From Flavobacterium sp. UBA7665 (GTDB taxonomy: Bacteria; Bacteroidota; Bacteroidia; Flavobacteriales; Flavobacteriaceae): DNA of 64,000 nucleotides. How positions within the stretch are numbered: position 1 is the stretch's first letter; each line of letters begins with the position of its first letter. Of this stretch, positions 41,754 to 50,424 are shown piece after piece. Made by a program: the position numbers and the translations under genes. The stretch is taken from assembly GCA_002483285.1 (NCBI GenBank), contig DLHP01000030.1, forward strand, positions 280,701 through 344,700. Reading direction: 5' to 3'. The notes under the pieces were generated by a model. It saw nothing but the letters and a program-made list of their open reading frames with translations. It was not told the DNA's origin and did not search any database.

Positions 41754-44567
41754 CTAGATAGAAAGGATGTACTCAACAAGGCCTTGTTCGTGCGGAAGAT
41801 CCATTTTCTTGCGCAAACGATATCGTTTGATCTCTACGCTGCGTACCGAAATGTTCACCAAAGGCGCAATTTCTTTAGACGAAAGATTGAGCCTGAGGTA
41901 GGCGCAAAGCCTCAAATCGTTTGGCGTTAATGCTGGATGGGCTTGTTTTACCTTTTTGAGAAAGTCTTTGTCGGCATTGTCGAAGGCTTCTTTGAACACG
42001 TTCCAGGTGTCTTCTTCGCTGATATTCTTGTTGATCGTGGTAATCACCGACTTGATGTTTCGGCTGCTGTCCTCAGTTTTCTTGAGATCTTCTTTAATGA
42101 GCGATAATAACTCATTCTTTTTGATTAGGCTCATCGTAGAAACGGCAAGCTCCCGATTTTTAGCGTCCATATCCTGCGACAGCTGGTCGTTGCGCAGTTT
42201 CATGAGTTGTTGCTCGTTTTCTAGCTCCTTGATTTCGAGCAACAGGTTGTTCTCTTCGATCAATTTCTCTTTCTGTTTTTGGTAGTAATTGCGATAGGCC
42301 TTGTGGATGAAATGCGCCACAATACAACACAAAATAAAATAAATGACGAGTGCGAGGTTTGTTGCATACCAAGGCTTGAGAATTGTAAACTGGTAAACCG
42401 CCACATTTTCGGGAGCCGAATTGCCAATCTTGGCCCTGACCTTAAACGTATAATCGCCTGGCGACAGGTTTTTAAAAGTAGTGTTTGGGCGCGCGCTCCA
42501 TTCGCTCCATTGGTCCTGGACGCCGTCTAGCAGGTATTGGTATTCGGCGCTGATGTACTTGTTGTATTCTGGGACCGTATAGCTAAAGGTAATGTTGTTC
42601 TGGTCATAAGCCAAACTGCCTTCGTGGTCAATGGCGGTATTCCACGAACGTTTGTTTTGCTTGTTCACCGCAATCGACGCAATCGATACGCTGTAATTTT
42701 TAAACGTGAGGTCGTTGACGTTAATCGTATAATAACCGTCGGTGGTACCAATGAGGTAATTGGCGTTATTGAGCTGCGTGATGTTTTCGTAGCCGAGCAT
42801 CGAGTTGGTCAGGGAAGCCGGAATCGGGATCGCGTTCTGCTTGAGCGCATCACTGAGTTTGCTCAACGTAAAATAATGGATGTAATTTTTAGAAAACAAC
42901 CAAATTTTATTAGACCGATCGACAATCAATTTCCCAGAGGTGTATTCGTCCTTCTCAAACACCGAACTCAACACCTTATCCTTCTCAAACTGTTTGGTTT
43001 TGCGGTTGAGCTTGAAAATACCGCCTTTGTATGCATAGTAAATATCATTGTGGAATTTGCACAAACTCGCATTCTTTCCTTTTGCGGGCGACGGATACGT
43101 GTAAAATGTACCTTTGACTTTCCCGAGCGACGCATCGAGCTGCATCCTAAAAACGCCTTTGTATTCGTGGCTTACATACACTTCGAGCGCTGGTGTCATC
43201 TCAAAATATTTAGACGAATAATCAAACCCACCTATTTTATTCCTGAAAACCCAACCCGAACCATTGCGCTGCAACACCGACAAACCATAGTAATTGCCCT
43301 GAACGAGCAGGTCATTTCGGCCGGGAACCGATTCGAATTTCCAAGTACCCGATTGCGAAAAGATACTCTGCACCGCACCACCATTCACAATAAATGTCCC
43401 TGAATCGTGCCCACAGAACAACGTTCCTTGTTCTTCAGACAACGACCAAACCTGTCCTTTGGTACCGGGGATAAACCGGAATTCTTCGTTGGTTTCATAA
43501 GCTTTGTAGAACAAACCCTGATTGGTTCCTACGTAGAGCTTGCCTTGGTATAAAATCGAGGTATAAACGGTGCCGAGAATCCCGGTATCATCAGAAAAGC
43601 TTTTCACCGGCGATTGTAAATTAATGCAATTGATACCATTGTCCAGGCCGAGCCAGAGGTTCTCATCCGAATCTTCAAAAACAGACAAAGCCGTATTATT
43701 GCTCAAACCTTTGTTCTGGGTAATGTGGTAACGAATTTTGCCTTCGTGGCTGAGCAGGAAAATCCCGTTAGACACCGTTCCGAGCGCAAAACTGCCGTCC
43801 GAAAGCATCTGGCTCGAATAAATCGTGCTGTTGGCCAATTGGGCGTCGGCCTCGGTAAGGTAGCGCGTGAGTGCGCCGCCATTGAGCCGGTAAAACCCGA
43901 TTTGTGCCGTCTGTAAAATCAGCCCGTTTTCATCCGAAAAAATATTGACGAGTTTGTTGCGCGTGAGCAGCGGATCGTTCGATACCAATTTGGCCTGGCC
44001 GTTCTCAATCTCGAACAAGCCCTCGCCCAAGGTCTGGAAGTAAATCGAATTGTTGGTACGGATGGATTTCCATATGCCGTTCTTTCCAGAAATGATCTTA
44101 AAAGTCCCAGCTTTGGAATCGTAGATGTAAATGCGGTTCAACGACTGGAAAATCATCCATTGGTCGTAATGCAGGATGTTCCAGAATTGCTCATCGTCTA
44201 GCAGTTTTCCTTTGATTTTGTCACTCAGCGAGGTATACCGCAGCTGGCCGTTGGCTTGGCGCGACCAATACCCAAACTCCATATAACAACCCGTGTAAAT
44301 CTTGTTGTCGACGACCTTTACCGACCTGATGATGGTTTCATTGGGAGACTTATACAATGTCCAGTTCGAGCCGTTGTATTCGAGCAAGCCTTCGTTGTTG
44401 GCAAAGAAAATATAGTGGTTCTGGTCTTGCGAGATCATCCAGTTCTGGTTGCCCGCATCGTAAGTCGTTGGCGCGTATTTCACGATGGGCGGTAAATCCT
44501 GCGAAACAGCCAGGAATGGCAGCAGGACAAGCAACAACAACAATCTTTTAAAAGGAATTCCGGTCAT
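41754..44567 (-). CDS. Membrane-tethered PUL regulator: beta-propeller sensor, Y_Y_Y domain, LuxR-type HTH
   Basis: 937 residues from the ATG at 44567 (MTGIPFKRLLLLLVLLPFLAVSQ, signal peptide). The in-frame ATG at 44630 would overlap the terminator and promoter. The periplasmic part (about 25-650) is a two-component-regulator-type propeller (SLNRIYIYDSKAG, LWLGLDNGINCINL). The Y_Y_Y domain (about 650-730) has YQYLLDGVQDQWSEWSARP and GDYTFKVRAKIGN. A membrane helix lies at about 733-757, then a coiled coil, then a C-terminal HTH (about 870-937: LTPNDLRLCAYLRLNLSSKEIAPLVNISVRSVEIKRYRLRKK in part). There is no kinase or receiver domain, so signal and DNA binding are in one chain. It probably controls the PUL on both sides. 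Confidence 0.92.
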   Translation of the reverse strand: MTGIPFKRLLLLLVLLPFLAVSQDLPPIVKYAPTTYDAGNQNWMISQDQNHYIFFANNEGLLEYNGSNWTLYKSPNETIIRSVKVVDNKIYTGCYMEFGYWSRQANGQLRYTSLSDKIKGKLLDDEQFWNILHYDQWMIFQSLNRIYIYDSKAGTFKIISGKNGIWKSIRTNNSIYFQTLGEGLFEIENGQAKLVSNDPLLTRNKLVNIFSDENGLILQTAQIGFYRLNGGALTRYLTEADAQLANSTIYSSQMLSDGSFALGTVSNGIFLLSHEGKIRYHITQNKGLSNNTALSVFEDSDENLWLGLDNGINCINLQSPVKSFSDDTGILGTVYTSILYQGKLYVGTNQGLFYKAYETNEEFRFIPGTKGQVWSLSEEQGTLFCGHDSGTFIVNGGAVQSIFSQSGTWKFESVPGRNDLLVQGNYYGLSVLQRNGSGWVFRNKIGGFDYSSKYFEMTPALEVYVSHEYKGVFRMQLDASLGKVKGTFYTYPSPAKGKNASLCKFHNDIYYAYKGGIFKLNRKTKQFEKDKVLSSVFEKDEYTSGKLIVDRSNKIWLFSKNYIHYFTLSKLSDALKQNAIPIPASLTNSMLGYENITQLNNANYLIGTTDGYYTINVNDLTFKNYSVSIASIAVNKQNKRSWNTAIDHEGSLAYDQNNITFSYTVPEYNKYISAEYQYLLDGVQDQWSEWSARPNTTFKNLSPGDYTFKVRAKIGNSAPENVAVYQFTILKPWYATNLALVIYFILCCIVAHFIHKAYRNYYQKQKEKLIEENNLLLEIKELENEQQLMKLRNDQLSQDMDAKNRELAVSTMSLIKKNELLSLIKEDLKKTEDSSRNIKSVITTINKNISEEDTWNVFKEAFDNADKDFLKKVKQAHPALTPNDLRLCAYLRLNLSSKEIAPLVNISVRSVEIKRYRLRKKMDLPHEQGLVEYILSI

Positions 44568-44590
44568 TGGGATTATTGGATTTTCATGGC

Positions 44591-44619
44591 TAAAGATAGC
44601 GATATTCGGTAAAAACCAA
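44591..44619 (-). promoter_or_regulatory. Putative promoter of the PUL regulator gene
   Basis: On the minus strand: TTG (44619-44617), an 18-base spacer and TATCTTTA (44598-44591). It lies between the terminator of the upstream gene and the ATG at 44567, which supports that start and separate transcription. Confidence 0.5.
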
Positions 44620-44655
44620 TAAAAAAGCACGCCCTTTCGAAACGTGCTTTTAAAA
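44617..44655 (-). terminator. Terminator of the secreted binding-protein gene
   Basis: Stem AAAAGCACG / CGTGCTTTT with a T run on the minus strand, just after the stop at 44671. Confidence 0.75.
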
Positions 44656-44670
44656 CTAATTTAAACTAAC

Positions 44671-46509
44671 TCAATTCTTAATAATTCTGTTGGTAGACAC
44701 CTTTCCGGCGGCGCTGACTTTCACCAAGTAAATACCCGATTGCAAAGCCGAAACCGTCACCTTGGCGCTGTTGGCATAAGGGTTTTGCGTTAAAACCTGT
44801 TGGCCCATCATATTGTAGATGCTGATGTTGTCTATGGTATTTTTGGTATCAATTGTCAACACATCCTGCACCGGATTCGGATAGACGCTAACGCCCGCTT
44901 GACCAAACGTATCAGTAGCCAAAGCCACGTTGCTGAAGTAAACATTGTCAATAAACACCGTTCCTGCTCCAGACGGATTTCCTGAGAAAATCAACTGGGC
45001 GATGTGGTTTCTGGTCGAAAGCCCTGCAAAATCGGTCATTGGGATATCATAGCTGTTCCAACCTGAAAGCGTTGGTGTGAACGACAATTCGTGCTCAACG
45101 TCGTCACCGCCGCCAAAATTGGTATCGGCACCAAAGTCAACGAGTTTGACTCTGAACGTAGTCATATTTGGCGTCCAGGCGTCCACATGGAAATAGGTCA
45201 TGCCCGCTGCGTCGATTAAATTAGGGCCAACCGTTTCAACGCCCACGAAATTGAGGTTTGCGTATTTTTTGGTATCGTTGCCCGCAATCTGTAAGTCGGT
45301 CAAATCGGCTGCAGACCAGCTGGTTCTCCAGGTATCCACAGGAACATTGGTGTACGCGTTGCTGAACATTGAAATGACATTGGCCTCTGGACGCGTTGGT
45401 GTTGGCGCAGCAGTCATCGGCTCATTGGGGTTCACGAAAGGCACGTTGTGGAAATAGACGTTGTCAATGAAAACCGTTCCTGCTCCAGCCGGATTTCCAG
45501 AGAAAATCAATTGGGCGAGGTGTTGTTTGGCGGTAAGTCCTGTAAAATCAGTCAATGCAATCTCATAGCTGTTCCAACCCGAAAGTGTGGGTGTAAAGCT
45601 GAGTTCGTGCTCTGAGTCATCTCCGCCGGCAAAGGCGCCATCGGCTCCAAAGTCTACCAATTTCACGCGGAATGTAGTCATGTTGGGCGTCCAGACATCG
45701 ACATGGAAATAAAGCATGGCGCTAGCATCGATTACATTCGGGCCAACCGTTTCAATGCCTACAAAGCTGAGTCCGGTGTATTTTTTGGTATCGTTGCCTT
45801 CAATTTGCAAATCGGTCAAGGTAGCTACCGACCAATCGGTTCTCCAGGTGTCTACTGCTACGTTGGTGTATGCGTTGCTGTACATAGAGATAACATTGGC
45901 CCCAGGGCGCGTTGGTGTTGGCGCGGCTGCTACAGGATCTGATGGCGGAACCAATTGCGCGCTGAATGTGATGTTGTCAAAATAACAAACATTGTCTGAG
46001 CTGCGTGTCTGGAAATCAGGGAAAATTACAATCTGGTCGATGTCTGTAGAAGTTGCCTCCCCTATTTTTCCCGAGAAATCAAAAGTGAGTTCCTGCCATT
46101 GGTTGACAACGGTATTGGCTACTTTAAGCTCTCCTGTTGATCCTCCCGAAGCAGTCGCGAATTTAATCCCCACATCGCTCAAGACCGATTTCCATACCAT
46201 GATCTTAACGGTACAGTTGGTGGCGCTCAGGGTAAAAGTCCCGATGGCCGTTCCGTGCTGGGATTCTACACCAGCGTAAGGCGGAGCGCCGAGTAAAGGC
46301 GTAAGCTTGGCCACAGTGGTAGAAGTGTTCGCACCCGAAGCATCGGGATTGGCAATAATTTCAAGCGGCGCACAAGGCGTGCTTGGGTTTTCGAATGTAT
46401 TCCAGGTCCAGGCTGCCCCGTTCCCACCCGCTTCAAAATTGATCGGGTTGTTTTGTGAAAATCCCAATGCGGTAATCATCAGGAAAATGCTTAAGGTAAT
46501 TTTTTTCAT
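44671..46509 (-). CDS. T9SS-secreted multi-module carbohydrate-binding-like protein
   Basis: 612 residues. Signal peptide MKKITLSIFLMITALGFSQ. Module A (about 21-185) has NPDASGANTSTTVAKL, WQELTFDFSG and YFDNITF, the same pattern as the binding modules of the lipoprotein at 35408. Two copies of module B follow (about 190-365 and 365-530), highly alike, each with APTPTRP, NVISMYSNAYTNV, DTWRTDWS, FHVDVWTPNMTTFRVKLVDFG and GTVFIDNVYF. A type A sorting domain (about 540-612) ends VSTNRIIKN. There is no catalytic domain. It is probably a secreted or surface glucan-binding protein belonging to the PUL, transcribed on its own. Confidence 0.88.
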   Translation of the reverse strand: MKKITLSIFLMITALGFSQNNPINFEAGGNGAAWTWNTFENPSTPCAPLEIIANPDASGANTSTTVAKLTPLLGAPPYAGVESQHGTAIGTFTLSATNCTVKIMVWKSVLSDVGIKFATASGGSTGELKVANTVVNQWQELTFDFSGKIGEATSTDIDQIVIFPDFQTRSSDNVCYFDNITFSAQLVPPSDPVAAAPTPTRPGANVISMYSNAYTNVAVDTWRTDWSVATLTDLQIEGNDTKKYTGLSFVGIETVGPNVIDASAMLYFHVDVWTPNMTTFRVKLVDFGADGAFAGGDDSEHELSFTPTLSGWNSYEIALTDFTGLTAKQHLAQLIFSGNPAGAGTVFIDNVYFHNVPFVNPNEPMTAAPTPTRPEANVISMFSNAYTNVPVDTWRTSWSAADLTDLQIAGNDTKKYANLNFVGVETVGPNLIDAAGMTYFHVDAWTPNMTTFRVKLVDFGADTNFGGGDDVEHELSFTPTLSGWNSYDIPMTDFAGLSTRNHIAQLIFSGNPSGAGTVFIDNVYFSNVALATDTFGQAGVSVYPNPVQDVLTIDTKNTIDNISIYNMMGQQVLTQNPYANSAKVTVSALQSGIYLVKVSAAGKVSTNRIIKN

Positions 46510-46534
46510 GTTGGTTTTGTTTTTAATTGATAAC

Positions 46535-46542
46535 CAAATGTA
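46535..46542 (-). promoter_or_regulatory. -7 box of the secreted binding-protein gene
   Basis: The minus strand reads TACATTTG (exact TAnnTTTG), 25 bases upstream of the ATG at 46509. The TTG at the expected -33 position is missing, which suits an activator-dependent promoter. Confidence 0.45.
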
Positions 46543-46602
46543 GTCGCAACCGCTTCTTTTATATGGTCGGCTGCGTATATAAAAACTATACAGCGGTGAG
46601 AA

Positions 46603-46641
46603 TTACCAACGTTGTAGTTGCGGGCTCGGCAGCGTTGGTAA
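46603..46641. promoter_or_regulatory. Inverted repeat TTACCAACG ... CGTTGGTAA
   Basis: Perfect 9-base arms at 46603-46611 and 46633-46641, spacer 21 bases. The left arm continues into TTGTAGTTG, matching the block at 41698. A further CAAACGTTGTA lies at 46665-46675. It is a possible second operator type. Confidence 0.4.
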
Positions 46642-46707
46642 AAAACGACGCAACAGTGCTTTCGCAAACGTTGTATGGTGCTTTTTTAGAGCGCGATATT
46701 GGGGAAT

Positions 46708-46728
46708 GTTGTGGTAATGTAAGGGTAA
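46708..46728 (-). promoter_or_regulatory. Candidate PUL operator upstream of the secreted binding-protein gene
   Basis: The minus strand reads TTACCnnTACATTACCACAA plus C, identical to the susC-upstream element (41711-41731) except for the two n positions. It lies 199 bases upstream of the ATG, against 196 for susC. Confidence 0.55.
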
Positions 46729-46879
46729 AAATGCAGTAGCTTTTTATCGCGGATGCCTTTACAACAATATTCTAACACTAAAATTACCTGATAAACAAAA
46801 TTTCTATTAAAATACTGCAATTACCTTAAATTGTATATAGCCGAATCATTTCATAAAACCCTGTTAGAATTGATTTGGT

Positions 46880-46912
46880 TTGGACGGTGTAGCCGATTAT
46901 TATTTATCTTTA
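46880..46912 (+). promoter_or_regulatory. Putative uvrA promoter
   Basis: TTG at 46880-46882 and TATCTTTA at 46905-46912 (one mismatch to TAnnTTTG), spacer 22 bases, ending 20 bases before the uvrA ATG. Confidence 0.4.
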
Positions 46913-46931
46913 CGCACACTTTTATTTTGCC

Positions 46932-49718
46932 ATGACCACAGACTTTTCTAAGCTCGAACCCAAGAAAAATATTATCATCAAAGGCGCGCAGGTGCACAAC
47001 CTCAAATCGCTGGATGTTGCCATCCCAAGAAACAAACTTGTCGTGATTACCGGACTTTCGGGTTCTGGAAAATCATCGCTCGCTTTCGACACCTTATATG
47101 CCGAAGGACAACGGCGTTATGTAGAAAGTTTGTCGTCCTATGCCAGGCAATTCCTGGGCAGGCTCGACAAACCTAAGGTAGAATATATCAAAGGTATCGC
47201 GCCAGCCATTGCCATCGAGCAAAAAGTCAATACCACCAATGCGCGCTCTACGGTGGGTACTTCTACAGAAATATACGATTACCTTAAATTACTTTACGCA
47301 CGCATCGGCAAGACCTTTTCACCGGTTTCGGGCAACGAAGTCAAAAAAGATACAGTTACCGATGTAATTAACGTCGTGAAAACCTTTGCAGTCGACAGCC
47401 GTTGGTTGTTGCTTACGCCGATTCAATTGGAAGAAGGCCGCAAACTCGCCGACAAGCTCAAAGTACTGTTGCAGCAAGGGTTTTCAAGAATCTATGTCAA
47501 TGGCGAAACGCTGCGATTGGACGAAATTGATGGCGATGCACTCGATGTTAAGAACGTTTTCCTGATCATCGACCGTATTGTAGTCAAGGAAGAAGAGGAA
47601 TTTTACAACCGTTTGTCGGACGCGCTCCAAACAGCATTCTTTGAAGGCAAAGGGACCTGTTACTTGCAGGAAGCCGATACAGACCAGCGATTCGAGTTCA
47701 GCAACAAATTCGAAATGGACGGCATTGCCTTCCTTGAACCCAACGTACACCTGTTTAGTTTCAACAATCCTTACGGCGCTTGCCCGGTTTGCGAGGGCTA
47801 CGGCAACATCATCGGTATAGACGAAGAACTTGTGATTCCCAATACCGCCTTGTCGGTGTACGAGAATGCGATTTTCCCATGGCGCGGCGAAAGCATGGGT
47901 TGGTACCGCGATGAACTCGTCAAGAATGCCTATAAGTTTGATTTCCCAATCCACAAACCCTTCTTTGAACTCACCGACGCGCAGAAAGAGCTCGTCTGGA
48001 ACGGCAACGGTTATTTCCAGGGATTGAACGCATTTTTCAAGGAACTCGAAGAAAAAAACTATAAGATACAGAATCGGGTGATGCTGTCGCGTTACCGTGG
48101 CAAAACCAAATGTTATTCGTGTAAAGGCAAGCGTTTGCGCATCGAAGCGTCGTATGTGAAAATCAACGGGAAGACCGTTTCTGAGCTTGTGGATTTGCCA
48201 ATCAAAAAACTCGTTGGCTTCTTCGGCACACTCGATCTCAATGAATTCGACCAGAAAGTAGCCAAACGATTACTCACCGAAATCAACAACCGCTTGCGTT
48301 TCCTGGTCGAAGTAGGGCTTGATTATTTGACACTCAATAGAAATTCGGCTTCGCTGTCTGGCGGGGAATCGCAGCGCATCAACCTGGCCACTTCCTTGGG
48401 AAGTAGTTTGGTGGGGTCGATGTACATCCTTGACGAACCCAGCATTGGCCTGCATCCAAAAGATACCGAACGGCTCATCAAGGTGTTGCTGTCCTTGCGA
48501 GACCTGGGCAACACGGTGATTGTCGTAGAACACGATGAAGACATCATGAAGGCAGCCGACATGATTATCGATATCGGTCCTGAAGCCGGAACCTTTGGCG
48601 GGAAACTGGTCGCGCAGGGCGATTTCAACCAAATCCTCAAATCCGATTCGCTCACGGCACAATACCTCAATGGGAAAATGGAAATCGCCGTTCCGCGTAC
48701 ACGAAGAAAATCGGGTACTTATATTGAAATTCTGGGCGCGCGCGAAAACAACCTGCAAAATGTCGACGTGAAGTTTCCGTTGGAAATGCTTACGGTGATT
48801 ACAGGTGTTTCGGGTAGCGGGAAAAGTACGCTCGTCAAGAAAATCCTGTTCCCGGCCATGCAGAAAAAACTCGAAGGTGTTGGCGAAAAAGCAGGGCAGT
48901 TTACCGAAATGCGCGGCTACTACCACAAAATCCAACACATTGAATATGTAGACCAGAACCCGATTGGGCGCAGTTCGCGTTCGAATCCGGTGACTTATAT
49001 CAAAGCGTATGATGATATCCGCGACTTATACGCGAAGGAAAAACTGTCAAAAATCCGCGGATACCAGCCCAAACATTTCTCGTTCAACGTAGATGGCGGA
49101 CGCTGTGAAACCTGCAAGGGCGACGGCGTAATCAATGTAGAAATGGTTTTCATGGCCGATGTAGAATTGCCCTGCGACACCTGCGGCGGCAAACGTTTCA
49201 AGAAGGAAATCTTAGAAGTGCAGTTTGAAGGAAAGAACATCGACGATGTTTTAACCATGACGGTAGACGATGCGGTGGCATTTTTTGGCGCGACCAAGCA
49301 AACCAAAATCATACAGAAATTGCAGCCTTTACAAGATGTGGGCTTGGGCTATGTGCAGTTGGGACAGTCGTCTTCTACCCTTTCGGGTGGCGAGGCGCAG
49401 CGCATCAAACTGGCTTCGTTCCTCGTGAAAGGAAGTACTAAGGAAAAAGCGTTATTTGTTTTTGACGAACCCACTACCGGTTTGCATTTCCACGACATCA
49501 AGAAATTGTTGGCGTCATTCGATGCATTGCTTGATAAGGGCCATTCGATTATCGTGATTGAACACAATCTCGATTTGATTAAATGTGCCGACCATATTAT
49601 AGACCTTGGACCCGAAGGCGGCGAAAACGGAGGTAAGATTCTAGCGGTAGGCACGCCCGAGGAAATCATCAAGAACAAAAACTCGATTACGGCAAAATAC
49701 CTAAAAGAAAAGTTGTAA
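46932..49718 (+). CDS. uvrA: Excinuclease ABC subunit UvrA
   Basis: 928 residues, near the usual 940. The first ABC half has Walker A GLSGSGKSS (about 40-48) and signature LSGGESQRINLA. The second half has GVSGSGKSTLVKKIL and LSGGEAQRIKLASFL, each followed by Walker B (MYILDEPSIGLH, LFVFDEPTTGLH). Zinc-module cysteines are in CPVCEGYG, CYSCKGKR, CETCKGDG and CDTCGGKR. It scans DNA for bulky lesions and loads UvrB. It is divergent from the PUL, transcribed alone, and its stop is 21 bases from a convergent gene. Confidence 0.97.
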   Translation: MTTDFSKLEPKKNIIIKGAQVHNLKSLDVAIPRNKLVVITGLSGSGKSSLAFDTLYAEGQRRYVESLSSYARQFLGRLDKPKVEYIKGIAPAIAIEQKVNTTNARSTVGTSTEIYDYLKLLYARIGKTFSPVSGNEVKKDTVTDVINVVKTFAVDSRWLLLTPIQLEEGRKLADKLKVLLQQGFSRIYVNGETLRLDEIDGDALDVKNVFLIIDRIVVKEEEEFYNRLSDALQTAFFEGKGTCYLQEADTDQRFEFSNKFEMDGIAFLEPNVHLFSFNNPYGACPVCEGYGNIIGIDEELVIPNTALSVYENAIFPWRGESMGWYRDELVKNAYKFDFPIHKPFFELTDAQKELVWNGNGYFQGLNAFFKELEEKNYKIQNRVMLSRYRGKTKCYSCKGKRLRIEASYVKINGKTVSELVDLPIKKLVGFFGTLDLNEFDQKVAKRLLTEINNRLRFLVEVGLDYLTLNRNSASLSGGESQRINLATSLGSSLVGSMYILDEPSIGLHPKDTERLIKVLLSLRDLGNTVIVVEHDEDIMKAADMIIDIGPEAGTFGGKLVAQGDFNQILKSDSLTAQYLNGKMEIAVPRTRRKSGTYIEILGARENNLQNVDVKFPLEMLTVITGVSGSGKSTLVKKILFPAMQKKLEGVGEKAGQFTEMRGYYHKIQHIEYVDQNPIGRSSRSNPVTYIKAYDDIRDLYAKEKLSKIRGYQPKHFSFNVDGGRCETCKGDGVINVEMVFMADVELPCDTCGGKRFKKEILEVQFEGKNIDDVLTMTVDDAVAFFGATKQTKIIQKLQPLQDVGLGYVQLGQSSSTLSGGEAQRIKLASFLVKGSTKEKALFVFDEPTTGLHFHDIKKLLASFDALLDKGHSIIVIEHNLDLIKCADHIIDLGPEGGENGGKILAVGTPEEIIKNKNSITAKYLKEKL

Positions 49719-49739
49719 GGAGAACCTACAATGTCTTAA

Positions 49740-50192
49740 TTATTGCTCGTTGACCGGTTCTTCAAGCTGTAGGTTAAATACAAAAATCTTCACATAACGC
49801 TGCTCATTGCTTTCGTATGAGTAAGTGATTGTCTTTTTCTTGGGGTTGAGCATGAGTTTGCCACGCGCATTTTTAGAGCGCATCACCCACACCGAATTGC
49901 CTTCTTCATCCACATTAAAGGAAACGATTGATCCGTGGTATAAGCGTGTTTTGCCGTCATCGGTGAGGCTTATGGCAATGTATCCGTTGCTTCGGGTATT
50001 GATTTCGCGGATGTCGACAATGGAGTATTCAAACTCGGTATCCTTAAGGTCGTAGGCATCTTTTGACTCGTTCCAAACATAAAACAAACGACTATCCGAA
50101 ACAAAACGCGTTTGCTCATTGACTTTCAACGGCATATTTTGGGCAGAAACAAGGCTGGTAAGCAACAGGAAAAAACCGAGGAGATTCTTCAT
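49740..50192 (-). CDS. Exported protein of unknown function, 150 aa
   Basis: Start at the ATG at 50192 (MKNLLGFFLLLTSLVSAQ, signal peptide). The in-frame ATG at 50270 would put 26 odd residues before the signal. The mature part is beta-rich: RFVSDSRLFYVWNESKDAYDL, YSIVDIREINTRSNGYIAI, GSIVSFNVDEEGNSVWVM and a final KKKTITYSYESNEQRYVKIFVF. No named family was recognised. It is likely periplasmic and may bind a small ligand or pack as a beta sandwich. It converges on uvrA and stands alone on its strand. Confidence 0.8.
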   Translation of the reverse strand: MKNLLGFFLLLTSLVSAQNMPLKVNEQTRFVSDSRLFYVWNESKDAYDLKDTEFEYSIVDIREINTRSNGYIAISLTDDGKTRLYHGSIVSFNVDEEGNSVWVMRSKNARGKLMLNPKKKTITYSYESNEQRYVKIFVFNLQLEEPVNEQ

Positions 50193-50424
50193 TGGTAAAT
50201 AACAATTTGCGCCAAAAGTATAAAATTTTAAAAGCAAACAAACCGAATCGAAAGAAAAATTAACAAACAAATGACATTTATAAAAACAGTAGCGTATTGA
50301 GAATTAAGCGCTTAAAAAACAAGTTCCCACATCGCCCTTTTTCGCTGCTTTTTTTGGCATGCAAGTTGGATGCGTTGACAAAACGCGGGAACGAATCGCG
50401 CGTATCACCTAAATACTATTGATC

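Larger units (their letters stand above)
46510..46931. other. Divergent control region between the binding-protein gene and uvrA
   Basis: 422 bases with no gene. It holds a minus-strand -7 box (46535-46542), repeated AACGTTG blocks (about 46603-46675), the candidate operator at 46708-46728 and a plus-strand promoter for uvrA (46880-46912). Confidence 0.6.

Noticed and set aside
42537..43403. 288-codon plus-strand open frame inside the PUL regulator gene
   Set aside because: It is antisense to the propeller region of a well-supported gene, with no domain or signal; long shadow frames are common opposite such repeats.
50304..50315. 12-bp palindrome TTAAGCGCTTAA upstream of the 50425 gene
   Set aside because: It may be an operator, but a single AT-rich palindrome without a second copy in the window is not enough to call.
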